Origin: Podocnemis expansa
Taxonomy: Eukaryota; Chordata; Testudines; Podocnemididae
Direction of reading: 5' to 3'
Assembly: GCA_007922195.1 (NCBI GenBank)
Contig: ML681995.1
Span: 13,447,879-13,511,878 of the forward strand
DNA length: 64,000 nt
Positions within the stretch are counted from its first letter, which is position 1; each line of letters begins with the position of its first letter. Below are positions 21,901 to 34,345 of the stretch, piece after piece. The position numbers and the translations under genes were made by a program. Below the pieces are notes generated by a model that saw only the letters and a list, made by a program, of their open reading frames with translations, did no database searches and was not told the origin of the DNA.

Positions 21901-23804
21901 TGTATTAAGTATTGCAACTTTTTTGCTTTTTGTGCATTAATATTGATCCGATGATCAATATATGACACAAAATAAAGCTCATTTTAACAGGATCAGTGTT
22001 GTGTAGAGAGATTTATGGACAATGTTGTCTTTGACACTTCCTACATTTATCAAAGTGAACACTCTAATTTCAATGAAATTTTAAACATACAGATCTAAGA
22101 ATGAGTTAGGATACCAGTTTATAGTTGTGACACTAGGGGCATTCTCCCCAGAGCAGTGCCGGGTTGTCACAGCCAGCTTTGCATGCGTCTTTGCTCTGCA
22201 AAGTTGGCTCAAGCAGAGGTCTGTCTGACACCAGCAGCCTACTTACAGTGACCTTGCTCTGACTTCCACCAACCTGGTTAGTCCTCCTGCTCTACACTGG
22301 AGCCTGGCTGAGGATGGGCCAGCCATGCTGAAAGATTTACTGTGTAAGAAAACTATTTTGAATGAAAGAGTCTAGTTTCCTAAGTTCAGTTTTAGTCTTA
22401 CATGCTTATATTTTCCTTTTCTTCAGAACTATTTCTATCCCAATTCCTTTCACAGGGAATCATTTAAATATCTGTCCTTTGTTATTAAATTTAATCTTGA
22501 TTTATTGCACAATCATTTCACAGCATGTGTCAAACTACAGAGTAAAATTCTCTGCCAAAGTTAACAGGCAGAAGCAAGGAAAGGAGCAGCAAACTTGATA
22601 ACGTTTTATGAGTGCTACAGCAAGAAAGGCTGAAAACTGCAAGGAAGAATCATGACTGGATGTGATAGCCCACTAGAGACAGCCAGGCTGGTAGTATCAG
22701 GCCTCTAAACCAAAGTTGCACTGCTCAGTAGCACCCAAGATTACAGGTCAAGTGATGACATGGCCCCTTCCTGGTCTGGGGGAGGCCTGATAGGCCACAG
22801 TAGCCGTCATTAAGTATTTTCTTCATGTCTGGGGCTCTTTAACTAATTCTCAAATTGGAACAGTAAGCTGGGGAAAAACATTGCATGGGTATTACTTTTT
22901 TATATTATCAATCCCCCTTAGAATGTAATAGTAGAGAGAGATAATAGCATGTGTAAGAAATAATGTGTTTGTGTGTACAGAAAGAGCAACTATAAAACTT
23001 GGTATTCACATGAAAACCAACTAAACACTATGTGGTCAGATATTCAAAACATCTTGACTTGGTCACTAATACTGGATGTGTCGCTTGCAAGCACGCAATT
23101 TCCACATCTATGTTCATAGAAGGTAATATGCATATTCAGACTTGTGCACTTTTATCTCCATGCCCTAACAATGAAAAGCTGCTGCTGGAAAATTTAGCCC
23201 CAAATGCCAGATGCGTGTTTTAGACGTTAGTGAGCCCAAGTCCCACTCAGAGAGAAATTAATTATACTTTCTATTTTACTCTTTCCTTTGATAAGAGCAA
23301 GGATGAATTCATGCTGATTCTTCTCTTTTCTGAAGCGAAACAGAAACACAGAAGACTTCAGTGGCCCTACACCAATGTATCCTAAATGATGATCTCATCT
23401 GACCTATTCAGAAAAACCATCTTGTCTGTTTCATTTTCTCTGAAGCAGGAACCAATGAAGTCCCTAAAGCAAGAGAAGCTCTTAAATTAAGGGGAATAGA
23501 AATCTGACATTCAGCATCACATGCGTAAGATGTGTATGTTGCATTGCTGTGTAACAGGCAAAGCAGAATGTATCACCAACCACATAGATATGCGGGTTCA
23601 TTTGAAAGCTCGTTTCACTACTGGTTTCAATGAAAAGTTCAGTATAAAAATCAATGGCTCAGTATGGCCCACTGTTTGTGCCCATCTCATGTAGCAGCAA
23701 ATACGTGTGCCACTATCAACTATTATTCCCATAGCAGTTTCTCTGGGAAAGAAAATGGCTCTCTCAGTCTGCTCTGAGTTACCCTTATGTACCAGTAAAA
23801 AAAT
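18981..23804. other. Long non-coding interval, few assignable features
   Basis: Nearly 5 kb without a defensible gene. The 19653-20340 and 20549-20850 ORFs overlap on both strands and show no family motif. The 21300-21620 stretch is rich in TTTTCAA/TTGAAA words similar to the repeat at 9.5 kb. Short foldback traces (GGGCCAAATTCAGCCC near 21725) are present. I see no exon, RNA gene or intact transposon. Confidence 0.45.
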
Positions 23805-23885
23805 CAAGGAGTCTTGTGGCACTTAAAGACTAACAGACTTATTTGTTGCATGAGCTTTCATGGGAGAAAATCCCACCTCATGAAA
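23805..23885 (+). repeat. Turtle-type short interspersed repeat
   Basis: CAAGGAGTCTTGTGGCACTT is followed by AAAGACTAACAGACTTATT and GAGCTTTCATGGGAGAAAAT. This is a well preserved half-unit in plus orientation. Confidence 0.75.
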
Positions 23886-24779
23886 TGACAACCCGTCCCA
23901 GAAGTTCTTGAACCATTCTTGAACTATATCCCTCTTATGGCCCTCTCTGATAGTTAAACAAACAAACAAAAATCCTCAGTCCTCGAGGCCCCACTGTGGT
24001 ATTGAGATCAACTGTGCATTCGTGCAAAATCCATTGACTTCACCGGGGCCTCCATTCAGTGCAGAATAGTGCACTAGTGGTTCCTGATGAAGGATTAGGA
24101 AGGAGTGCCTTTTCATGACAATCTATAGAGCTTTAGAGTAATTTTTATTCCATTTGAGCCCTGTTAGTCTCATCCCTATTAAATTCTCCAGGATTTTTCC
24201 ATAAGGGTTATACCCATGCACCCTTCACTGATTTCAATGGAATAGCACTGAATGACTAAGATGATTTGGCCAAGTGTGTCTGTTGATGATTCCCTTGTCA
24301 GAACCTGCTTGCAGAAGCCAATTGTGAGCCCTCAAGTGGCAATATTATGTATGGATCAGGCCCATCTCTCTGTGTCTTCATATATGTGTGTATGCATGCG
24401 TACGTGTGTGCACCATGGTTGGAGGCTGACATCTGGGAAGTGGTAACTGGCACTAGTTTACAGGGCTCTCATCAAAAGGAATTAGCATTTCAGCAGCTCC
24501 TTGGCCAATTCTGAGATGGTATTTAATTAGCTGCTTGCCTTACATATTACCTGTTCATATTTAGGAGTGGGTAAATCCTTCTTTTTAAAGCAAAATAACT
24601 ATCATTCTTTCACTTATCCCTGCTTGAAAGCTTTCTTGGTCCAATTAATGTCAATGGAATACACATGTCCTTATTTTTCTATCTACCTCTATTTACAGCA
24701 TTCAAGTGCTGGAAAATATGTGACAGAAGCTTGCGGGGAGGGAGGCCCAGGCTTAAGATGTTAAGCACAAATATTTTAT
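23886..24779. other. Non-coding interval
   Basis: No gene seen. A short purine/pyrimidine-alternating run (TGTGTGTATGCATGCGTACG) lies near 24385-24410 and could adopt Z-DNA. Confidence 0.45.
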
Positions 24780-25070
24780 TCTATACAGGGCTGAACTGTT
24801 GTTAGCGAAAATATTACAAAGGAGAATGAAGGGGCAGCACAGTGGGGAAACCTATGTGATGCACAAATTTTTAACACAGCAGGTGATTAACAATAGGAAC
24901 AAACTATCTAAGGATAGATCTCCATCTCCTGAAGTCTTCCAATCAAGACTGGCTGCCTTCCTGGAAAACAGCTTTTAGATATGATGAAATTCTATTGCCT
25001 TACATAGGAGGTCAGATTAAAAGCCCTGATTGTCCCTTCTATCTTAAAATGGATGTGTTGGGAGAAACAA
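24780..25070 (+). mobile_element. CR1 LINE 3' end fragment
   Basis: The stretch contains AGCAGGTGATTAACAATAGG, a C-T-G-A-A-G-T-C-T-T block, TCAAGACTGGCTGCCTT, and ends with GGTCAGATTAAAAGCCC and TGTCCCTTCTATCTTAAA. This is the order seen at the end of CR1 elements. It is severely 5'-truncated. Confidence 0.75.
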
Positions 25071-25124
25071 TATGCTGTACTATGCAAAAGAGAGAGCCCC
25101 AGAATAAAATCTGTAAGTTCCCCC

Positions 25125-25235
25125 ATCTTCAAAGTGTCTGACGAAGTGGGATTTTCTTCCACGAAATCTCATGTGATAAATAAATGTACTAGTCTTTAAG
25201 TGCCACAGGATTCCTTGCTTGTTTTACAATAAATT
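25125..25235 (-). repeat. Turtle-type short interspersed repeat
   Basis: It reads AAGTGGGATTTTCTTCCACG, AATGTACTAGTCTTTAAGTG, CCACAGGATTCCTTGCTTG: the reverse complement of the unit at 23805-23885. Confidence 0.75.
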
Positions 25236-28200
25236 GAGACATTTTGGGGTCATATTCAGCAACCCTTATTCACACTGATTTATACTCACTCATATAAATA
25301 GTCCCATTCTAACTGAGTACATACTACTCAACATCTATAAAACTCATCAGCATGCTCATATGGGTAAGTACAATGCAGCATTAGCAAATGTTGCAAAATC
25401 AGCTCCTCTGGAACGGACACACACGTACACCACTCATACATTTCTCTTACCACAACACAAACAGACTGTAACCTAACTCCTTATATATACACAACACACA
25501 ATTCCACTGCTCTTCCAGATTGTATTGCCTTGGCCATTTAAGGCTTTCTACACTATGAGCTAAGGGTGTGATTCCTGTTCCGCTACAAGTACCCACACTG
25601 TCATTGAGCTACCATGAGTATAAACAGTTTAGTCATGGCAGAACTGCTACTTGTAGTGGAGGCTTGGCTGAGCTGTGCAGAGTGCATACCCATTGGTTTC
25701 AGATGTCTTGGCTCCTGGCACAGCTGTACATCTGCTACATTGCTGTTTATACTCACCCTAGCTTAAAGAGAGCTAGCGCAAATAAATGTATAGGAGAGTA
25801 GGGCCATCACACCCCTCGCTTGTATTGTAGAGATCACTTTATAGCACAGCTATAAGAACACATGAAATCACTGGGATATGAAGTAGATATTTGCACCTGG
25901 CAAGGCAGTACAACAGCCCCAAAAGCATGTCTCTTTCATGCAGGTAAAATCTTTGTCTTATGGAGAAAAAGCATTATAGAAAACCTAGGTCATGCTACTA
26001 CAAGGAAATCTGATTACTACAGTATGTTACAAGTGTACTTGTTGACTGAGTTTCTGATAAGACAACATTGCTACTATAGACTGAAGTCAGGTGCGTCCTG
26101 GGCTGAGTGACTTTCATTTCGGTGCTGTTCCCCATGATGGCTATGCCTAATGATGATACTATTCAGTAAGTAAACAGGAGGCTGGATCCGCACCTATCTA
26201 ATGGAAGTCAGTATAGTTGCTTTGATGTCAGTGGCACCAAGCTGATTTACTCAGACTCATTCATGGGGGCCATCACTCTCAAAATCTTTGGTGCTTGTGC
26301 TACAAACTCTGATCACCATAGCCCAGTCCTGCTCCCATTAAAGTCAGTGGCAAAACTCCCAGTGGCTCCAACAGAAGTGGGCCTGTGTCATTACTGTTCA
26401 CTTATCAGCTCACCTGCATGCTGAGGAGGCTATCTGTCATTTGTTATTATTCTGGGATTGCTACCTTCAGGTTTCATTTCCTTCTGCTTTGCTATTGGAA
26501 AGGATTTCTTTCATACTCACGCTTTTAAATTCTACCAAGACCCTACTGAAATGCCTCAATAAATTGTATGTAAACATTGCAAATACTTTATTATTCCTCT
26601 GGCTTTTTACGTAGCCTGTCCACTTCCCCACTCCCTAGCAATTTTTGTTTGAGACTGCCCTTAAAGCTGCAAAGGTTGGATCAGCATACAGATCCAAGTT
26701 TCCCAAGGGGGGTGGGTGTGCGTGTTGTGGGGAAAGGTGCAGAGGAGTGCTTCAGTATTGGATTTTGCTTCAGATGCTTATGGGGCTAAGGGGCCAGTTG
26801 TGAAAGCCTGGTCCAGACCAAAACCTTCTCAATAGGTGATTAGAGCCATTTTCCAGAGAGAAGCGAGAAGCAGGGCTAGATTTCACTGCAGAACTTTTCT
26901 AGAGTTTTCCACATTCACATCTGGATTCTGGTTCAGACCCATCTTGCCTTTTTAGCAACTACAAGCGAGTTCAAGAAAATGTGTTTAAATGACAAGTCTC
27001 ATGTATAATTCAATTGACTGGACTAGATGATCCCTGAAAGGAGAGAGTGAGAATACTACTGTCATGACAGTTTGATTTGCATGTAGAGATGAATGCGTTC
27101 ACTACAGTTACTAATTACACATAATGTTTGACTGTAATTAGAGGAGGCTTTGACTCTGTGGTCTGTTTAAAATACAGCTGAGACCTATTTGGTAGTGCTG
27201 GTATCACAATTTGGGCTGTTGCCTATAGACTGTGATATTTGATTTGGGGGCAAATTACATATATAAATAGTGTGGCTTATTTTTCAAACTACATAAATGT
27301 TATTCTTCCTTTATTGCGTTAGTTTCCATAACCACTTTCTGGCTACTGTTCATCACAAAATTCAATATATCAGGCCTTCTACCCAGCCCGTGTCACCAGA
27401 TACTTGGCTTAGCCATGCATAACCAAGCCTGTATTTCACAGAGCATGTTGGTCAGGGTCAGAGAGTTCATAGACTGCCTCATCTCCCAACACCAAGAAAT
27501 ATAAACTGACATCTGAGTCAGGATACTGTAAACTTGTTTCCTTTGGAGGCTGCAGAAAAGTCTTTTTGAGACAGAGTCAATCCACCCAAAGGTCTGTGTG
27601 CCAGTTTTTCAAACATCGAAAAGGATCTATATTTAAAATAAATACACCTTTGTCCAGATGGGATTCGTAGGCTGTTCACAAATTATTTGAAGAACTTTTG
27701 TGCCACTGTCATTTCATGTCTCTCTCCAGCTGTTGCACATCTGGCTTGCTGTCAGCCTCAAAGGGCACCAGTAACACTGTAATGACATGAGAAAACTTTC
27801 ACAGACAACCTATTTTGATCTCCAGATATGATCTGCAATCTCTCCTAATGCAGTGCTGTCACATTTAAAGTGGTCTACCCTGCCACAAATCAACCAACCA
27901 AGTGTAGACAGCCTTGCCACAAACAATTCAACCAAAAAATCTGTTTCAACAGCTCTGACTATCTGAAGGAGAAAAAGCACCACTGCCTCCATTGGAGTCT
28001 GTTTGAAAGACACCTCTGAAAACTGAGACATGGGCTCCCACCACCGTTTCTCTTTGCAAATGATGGCACTCTCCATGTCCATCCCATGCCTATCACTGTG
28101 CCTTAAAAGTTGGAGCAGAAGGCCAGAAAAAAGAAGCTGGTCTATGCTGTGCCTCATATTCAGATACTTATGCATATGCCTATCTTTGAAAACACGAGTA

Positions 28201-28339
28201 GCACTGTTCATTGAATGCATCTCTGAATTCCTAGGAATAACTGCACCCTGATTGACACTTTGCACACACAGCGCGCCTTCCCCTGAGTTGCTCTAAGTGC
28301 CTCTTACATATTAATTAAGCTTAAACAACCCCCTTATGA
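25236..28339. other. Long non-coding interval
   Basis: There are no recognisable exons. An inverted pair (AGTATAAACAG near 25618 and CTGTTTATACTCA near 25740) sits inside a segment starting TTTCTACACTATGAGCTAAG and may be an old foldback element. ORFs at 27810-28265 overlap on both strands without family motifs. Confidence 0.45.
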
Positions 28340-28550
28340 GGTAGGTAATTATTGCATTCTGCACATTAAGAAGCTGAGGCCCCGGGAGTTTAATTGATTT
28401 GCCTAAGGTTAGACAGCAAAGGCCTGAGCCAAAGGGGAAGACTCCATTTGACTTCAGCAAGCTGTGGCTAAATCAGAGCATGAAACTGAATCCATGCAGA
28501 AGTCCTGACTGCCACACCTGCTTTAACCTATAAACTACTGCTGCCCTGAG
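28340..28550 (+). repeat. MIR-like ancient SINE
   Basis: The segment AAGAAGCTGAGGCCCCGGGA followed by GATTTGCCTAAGGTTAGACA matches the MIR core ('gaaactgaggc...gacttgcccaaggtcacacag'). The GTCCTGACTGCCACACC region follows in the expected order. Confidence 0.7.
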
Positions 28551-28561
28551 ATTAGCACTAA

Positions 28562-28876
28562 GGCCCTGTCTATGCTAGCACTTCTGCCAGCAAAACTTTT
28601 GTGCAGAAAAACCACCCCCTGGATTGCAATATATTTTGCTGACATAAGCGCTTGTGTAGCTACATTATGTTGATGGGAGACCGGACTCCTGCTGATGCCA
28701 TAAAGCCACCTAAATGAGTGGTAGTAGCTCTATCAGTGGGCGAGTGTCTTCCATTGATGCAGAGCTGTTCACATAACTGCTTGCGACCACAAAACTCACT
28801 TGGCTCAGGGGGGTGTTTTTTCACACCCCTTGTTGACAAACATTTTGCTGGCACAAATACTGGTGTAGACAAGACC
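28562..28876. mobile_element. PIF/Harbinger-like MITE with TAA duplication
   Basis: The left end GGCCCTGTCTATGCTAGCA and the right end TACTGGTGTAGACAAGACC are inverted relatives; the inner blocks GCCAGCAAAAC and TTTTGCTGGCAC also pair. TAA at 28559-28561 is repeated at 28877-28879, as expected for the three-base TWA target of PIF/Harbinger elements. It has no coding capacity. Confidence 0.75.
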
Positions 28877-28879
28877 TAA

Positions 28880-29879
28880 ATTAGAGTCCCCTGGTTTGGG
28901 GGCCTGCTGGCCTGAATGGTGCATTAAAAGACTAGGGCCCAGATTTTTTGTAAAGTATGGGCCTGACACCTGCTGGTTTCAATGGCTGTTAGGTGCCGAC
29001 ATACACATAAAATTGACCACGGGCCTCCAGATATTTTTTAATAGGAGTAAAGAGCTACTTACATGAAGTGCTTTGATCAGTTTGCAGTGTCATTTTGATT
29101 TCATTTTGCTTGCTCTTTCTGCTTCATCCCTCTTCACTTCAAGTATCAACACTTGCTTCTTCTTTTCAAGTTTTCCTCTCTTCCTTCCTCCTACCACACA
29201 GTTTGCTTAGTCTTTCTTTGAGGTGATGATCACCACGGCCTCTTCTTCTTAGCCCAGGCAGTGAGCACCCACCTCCCCAGGTCAAAAGAAGCCCCACAGC
29301 TGGTGCTCTGTTCTGACGTCAGCTGCTTCCCTTTTACTGACTCTGAAACCAGAAGGCTAGAATGTCCTTCTCAACCTCAGAAAACAGCAGCGATGTTTCT
29401 CCATTTCTGGCCGGTACATGCTGTTCAGATGATGATCCCTACACAACTGAGCACAGGTGATGCCTCTAGTTTCTATCATCACAGGAAACTGAATATCGAA
29501 GGTCCTCTCAGGTCTCCACACAGCTAAATCTTCTATGCTTCCTTGCTTCACATTCATCAAAACATGTTTAAAAAAAAAATCACTCTGCAGCTATTCCCTC
29601 AAACTTAAAACCATCTCATGCGGGGGGCATGTATTTCTAGTTCCCTGCCCTGGCGTACCCATAATTCTTTAATAAATTTAAAAACATCATACCCCGCAGC
29701 ATTCTCCTTTCCACCTGCAGGCACCTAGCACTGTATATTTCAGTGAATCTGTCTAATCTAATTAATAACCTAATGTAAACTTTATGTGGTGCCCATTACT
29801 GAGATATTTGAACTCAGAAAGAGCAGACAATGCTGGTGACCACACATGCACAGAAGGTAATCAGTTATTATGGCTAATA
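28880..29879. other. Non-coding interval
   Basis: Intergenic sequence with a pyrimidine-rich section around 29095-29260. No exon or transposon boundaries are seen. Confidence 0.45.
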
Positions 29880-30397
29880 CAGGGCCGTCCCTAGGGTAGG
29901 GCAACCAGGGTAGCTGCCCTGGGTCCCGTACTTTGGGTGGCCCTGCAGTACCCACACCACTACCCTTCCCATGTGGAGGCTGAGCAAGCCGTCCAAAAGA
30001 GCGGCCCAGTTCAGCGCTGCCAGTCCTGCCACCCCCGGCCCCTGCCATGTGCACTGCTCTCAGCTCTGTGCCAGAGCAACATGAGGGAGTGGGAGGCAGC
30101 ACAGAGCCGGTATCGCTACTCCCCCGCTCCGGCCACACTATATCCTGCCCCCTCCCCGCTGCTCCAGCACAGAGCTGAGAGCAGCGCACATGGCCAGGGG
30201 GCGAACCAGCAGCGCTGAACCGGGCCACTACTTTTCCCCAGCTCGCCCGGTCCCCAGCAATGGGACAGCCAGCGCAGACGCCTGCTTCTCCCCTGGGCCA
30301 GCTGGCCCTGCCCTCCCAGTGCTAGGGGTTTGTGTGAGTGGGGTCCCGCAGAAGACAATTCCCCCCAAGGCCCTGCACCCCCCTAGGGACAGCCGTG
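29880..30397. mobile_element. GC-rich hAT-type non-autonomous element, TSD GGCTAATA
   Basis: The ends are CAGGGCCGTCCCTAGGG and its inverted counterpart CCCTAGGGACAGCCGTG. The exact 8-base repeat GGCTAATA flanks it at 29872-29879 and 30398-30405. CAGGG-type ends with an 8-base duplication are diagnostic of hAT transposons. The interior is GC-rich and its ORFs on both strands are chance frames. Confidence 0.9.
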
Positions 30398-30524
30398 GGC
30401 TAATACACACTGTGTCTAACAATACACAAGACAACTAACATTTCTGAATATTAAAGACACTCTAGAGCAGGTGTCCTTAAAGATTCGGCATTTATTGTCA
30501 CAGATGCCACCAGTAACCATGCTA

Positions 30525-30660
30525 TCTTCGAGCATCTGATGAAGTAGGATTTCCTTCCACAAAAGCTCATATGGTAAATAAATGTGTTAGTCTTTAAAAG
30601 GGCCACCAGACTCCTTGTTTGTTTTGCTGAACTAGACTGACACAGCTACTTCTTCGGAAC
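30525..30660 (-). repeat. Turtle-type short interspersed repeat, long copy
   Basis: It runs GATGAAGTAGGATTTCCTTC, AATGTGTTAGTCTTTAAAAG, CCACCAGACTCCTTGTTTG and GAACTAGACTGACACAGCTA. This is one of the more complete copies, including the AGACTGACACAGCTAC end. Confidence 0.75.
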
Positions 30661-31117
30661 TTGTCATGCTATCCTTCTGTACCTAGAACTAGTAGATACT
30701 GAAGTTCCACAATCATTTTGAAGACGCACATGTTAACTATTTATAGTTGGTGCCAGCTGTACATAAGTGTGTTTTTCTGGCCACACCGCACACATATAGA
30801 AGATTAAGAACAGTATCACATCGTTTGGGTAACCCCATGCCATCCATAACTATGCAGGTGGAACTGAATACCTGAAGTTTACATTGGCTATATCCTCATC
30901 TGCACTGCCATGCCTGGAAGGAAACAAAATAAACAAGGTATAAATTTCAAGAATGACAATAAGGGCATGAAAAAAACTGTTTAGAGAAATGTTTCTGCAT
31001 TGCATATTTTATAAAGTTTAACTGACAAACCAGCACGTAAGAGGGATCTCAAAAGCCTATATCTAACTGTCAGAAAGAATATAAGTTAATAATGAAGGAT
31101 ATACTGTAAAATTTACA
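30661..31117. other. Non-coding interval
   Basis: Intergenic sequence with no recognisable gene or bounded repeat. Confidence 0.45.
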
Positions 31118-31181
31118 GGGCCAGATCCTTAGCTGATGAAGGAGGAGCTAGCTGGATTCATGCCAGCTGAGAATCTGGCCC
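31118..31181. repeat. Short foldback repeat (GGGCCAGATCC type)
   Basis: GGGCCAGATCCTTAGCTG and the inverted CAGCTGAGAATCTGGCCC close a 64-base unit. Similar ends (GGGCCAAATCCTAGGCTG ... CAGATTGGGCCC) occur near 42932-43018. These are tiny, probably old MITEs. Confidence 0.7.
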
Positions 31182-33067
31182 ATAGTGATACATTAATTTC
31201 TCATTTGTTTTGGTATTACACTGGTGCTACTGTAATTAAAGTTGATGGTTTCCAGGAGTTCGTCACAGAAACACCTTCTATCAGTCTGTCATAAATTTGG
31301 CAGAAATAACCAGTTTTTTGCTGAAATGCCCCATGCTTAGTTCTCACCTAGCTTTGGCCTAGTTTTACAGAATTTGGTTTGATAGATTATAAATCCCTGG
31401 AATGAAAACCAAATGCTCTAAAGATTATTTTTTTTCTTTATTCCGTTAAAAGCATATCCAAAATGTTTACTATTGAAAGAGACAGAGCTCAACGTCCAAC
31501 ATGGAGGATAATCTGCTCCAGACCAGCTCATACCCAATGATAATGTAGCACCTCAGAAGAAGAGACTTCAGGGTTTATTTACTTTGATGCCCAAAGCTTT
31601 TATATCTACAAAGAAAATCAAGTGCCAAAAATAAATCCTAAGTCAATAAGAAGAGGATTTTAAAGTACAACCAACACATCTTAGGCCTTGTCAAGCTGAT
31701 TTCAGATGCTGAAACTCAGGACCCCATGATTATGAATGTTTGAAGACATCTGTAGCAGAACAGGCTGGAAAAGGCTTTGAAAGCTGAAGTTCTTTCACAT
31801 AAACTCACTAAACTGGATACCTATGTTGCTAAGAATTGAAAAAAAGGACTATTATGTATTAGAAACTCTCCATGAGAGAGGAAGCATGGGGAAAAGAATG
31901 AAAGAAATTATAGCCCATATTAAAGCATCAGCTGATGTTGCAAAGCACATCAAAGAACAACTCAAACCCAACTTTGGGTTTGGAACAGAGGCAACTTCGG
32001 ACAGGTCTATATAATTCTCTACTGGCTGGGACAATGTACTAGGGGTACAATAATTGTGGCTCTTTGACATGAAAGACAAGGAAGAAACATTAAAGCAGAA
32101 AAGAAATAAAAATGATCTGTGATATTAAGGTGGGAAAATGCACATTTGTCTTCAATTTAGCACAATGACACAGACAATAGTGATGGAAACATGCTGCTTT
32201 GAAGACATGACAGCAAATGGAAAGTGTAGAGATTTCCCCTCCTGCCCATGGCCAAAGTGTGTTACACCACAACTAAGTGCCTGCTTTTCATTTACACTGA
32301 AGTTTCACTGCATGACAACGAAAGAAGCCTTTAACTTAGGTCTGTGATACAGTTTCATGAACTTTTAAGCCTCTTTGGACCTAAGTGTAATTGAAAATTG
32401 AGGCCCAAACACTTGTTTTCTGGGATTGAAACTTAGCACTGCAGAGAGATTTACTGGCTGAGTCAAGGATATATGCCAGAATTTGGCATCTGGTGCGGAT
32501 TCAGATTCAGGGTGCTTTCGAGGCCTGATCTTGCATAGCTCTGGAAAGCCTGCATTTGTATTGCCATCAGTTGGCACCTCACAGGATTGGGCCTTAACAG
32601 CAGAGGTGAGGGATGTCCTGAATGGTGAGTTTTCTCCTCAGCTCCTGCCTGTGTATTCCTGTGGGTTGTCACAGGGAAGCAAAAGTGAGAGAAGGAGAAG
32701 GGTGGTTTTCAAACATATGTTAGTACACATCCCTGCCCCAAGCTGAGGAGAGCTTAGAAAGATATTCTGCTATTGGACTGCATTTGGTAAGGTATGGTGT
32801 GTTTTGACATGGCCTGGCTTTCTCTCTCAAAAGTGAAAAGGGTGGAGGAAACAACTGTAAACTTTGCTGTGGTCCAAAGGGTACTTCTGGAGGCTACTCA
32901 AGGAAGGTGCAATCTAAATGAGGCGCAGGCCATGCTGTGTGGTGGAAAATGGCCACCGCTGTACTTTAGAGGATGCTACCCGCTCTGACCCCAATCCCTA
33001 CATCAGGAACTACTTACACAGACCCCAGCACCTTCACAGATATCCAGGCTGGCCCCTAAAATGCTCC
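31182..33067. other. Non-coding interval
   Basis: No defensible gene. ORFs at 31823-32014 and 32483-33184 lack family motifs and overlap others on the opposite strand. No bounded repeat is seen. Confidence 0.45.
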
Positions 33068-33075
33068 ACCCACAT

Positions 33076-33356
33076 AGGTCTACCAGATACCAAAGCCTGG
33101 AAAAGAAGACAGGGAAGTACAAAAAGGACATTGGAGGACACATGGAGAAAATGTAGTATTAATGTAATATTCTTCTGTTTTTAGGGGGGCCCTGAAACGC
33201 TTCCCCATAAAAACAGGGTGTTCCGGGGCGTTCCAGCATACTTTAACCCCTGTAAGTAAAAAGCCAGACAAAATCATGTATTTTAAAACGCCTGCCAGAT
33301 GGAGGACGTGAAGGTAAAAAGGAGGACATGTCCTCCTTTTGCCTGACCTCTGGCAA
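33076..33356 (+). mobile_element. hAT-A non-autonomous element, copy 1
   Basis: The left end is AGGTCTACCAGATACCAAAG and the right end is CCTGACCTCTGGCAACC. It shares its whole interior with the copies at 34438-34682 (inverted) and 35241-35748. Flanks ACCCACAT (33068-33075) and CCCCACAT (33357-33364) form a nearly exact 8-base duplication. Confidence 0.8.
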
Positions 33357-33364
33357 CCCCACAT

Positions 33365-33535
33365 CAGGGGTCTCAAACTCAAATTACCGCAAGGGCCGCA
33401 TGAGGACTAGTACGTTAGCCTGAGGGCCGCACCCCTGAAACCTTTCCATACAATGATATCGCAAATGTCAGTAACAATAGTGTTGCGGGACCAGCGTTAG
33501 AGACCGCACGCGGCCCGTGTGTTTGAGACCCCTGC
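33365..33535 (+). mobile_element. hAT-B non-autonomous element, copy 1
   Basis: The ends CAGGGGTCTCAAACTC and GTTTGAGACCCCTG are inverted repeats of the common CAGGGG hAT type. It directly follows hAT-A copy 1. The 8-mer on its left (CCCCACAT) reappears as ACCCACAT at 33536-33543. A second copy lies inside hAT-A copy 3. Confidence 0.8.
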
Positions 33536-33849
33536 ACCCACATCTATTTCAAAGCAGACCACGATGGCTGTGGGCAACCGTCAACATCAAGAGGAGCCTG
33601 GAAAGCCCTTGCCCCACGGTGAGGCCGGCGGACATGGCGCCCGGGGGCGCAGAGCTGCCGTACGGCAGGGCACAGCACGGTGCCTTGGGCGTTGTTTCCG
33701 CAGACTATGGCCGTGGCTCTCAACATTTGCTCTGTCACGACACATCTTGCTGCCTTTCGTTCATTGGAGCCACCCCCCACGTAGTGTCCCCATGAAGGAG
33801 CCAGCCCAGAGCTCTTGGGGTAGTTTTTCCAACAGCTGTGTGCCATGGG

Positions 33850-34345
33850 GCCTAGGGGACCAGCTGGGTTGCTAGGCAGCGGGAAGGAGGCAGGCAGGGC
33901 GCGATGACGTCAGCAGGGGGCAGGGCGCGAGGCCAGCCGCGCGCGCCAGGCCGGGCGGCCCCCTCGCGAGGCGCAGCGGCGCGCGCCGCCCCGCCCCGCC
34001 CCGCCCCCAGCGCGTCCCAGGAGCCACGTGGCCGAGCGGCTCCCCGCGGGCTTCCTCCCTCCCTCTCCCCCGCCCCCGCCTGCGGGAGCTGCCGGGCGCG
34101 TGCCTGCCGGCAGGTGGCCCCTGCGTTCCGTGCCTCCCTCGCGCGCCGCCCCGGCGTCTGCAAACGCGGGGGCGAGCTTGCACCGCGCCGTGCAAAGGCA
34201 GAGGTCTGCCCTGGCTGCAGCCGTGTCCGGCTGCACCCGGCTTGGGGTTTGCACGGCGCCGCCGGGGGGCTCTGCAGCGGGCTCCTCCCGCCGGGGCGCA
34301 CCGGCTCCTTGCTCTTTTTGTCTCCACGGGGTTGGGTGGTGCTTG
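33850..34345. promoter_or_regulatory. CpG island, candidate promoter
   Basis: A sharply GC- and CpG-rich block sits in otherwise AT-rich DNA. It holds GGTTGCTAGGCAGC near 33866 (half of an RFX X-box), a perfect CRE TGACGTCA at 33905-33912, a CTCF-like core TCAGCAGGGGGCAG at 33910-33923, repeated CCGCCCC GC boxes near 33990-34012 and a CACGTG E-box near 34025. A splice-donor-like GTGAGT lies at 34377-34382. The long GC-rich ORFs on both strands are composition artefacts. It could start an unrecognised non-coding transcript or act as an insulator. No neighbouring coding exon was found. Confidence 0.7.
33910..33923 (+). promoter_or_regulatory. CTCF-like site overlapping a CRE
   Basis: TCAGCAGGGGGCAG agrees with the CTCF core CCASYAGRKGGCRS at every position but the first. 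It overlaps the last three bases of TGACGTCA (33905-33912). Confidence 0.5.

Noticed and set aside
29782..30434. ORFs of up to 148 codons on both strands
   Set aside because: They lie inside or span a bounded GC-rich hAT element with an 8-base duplication.
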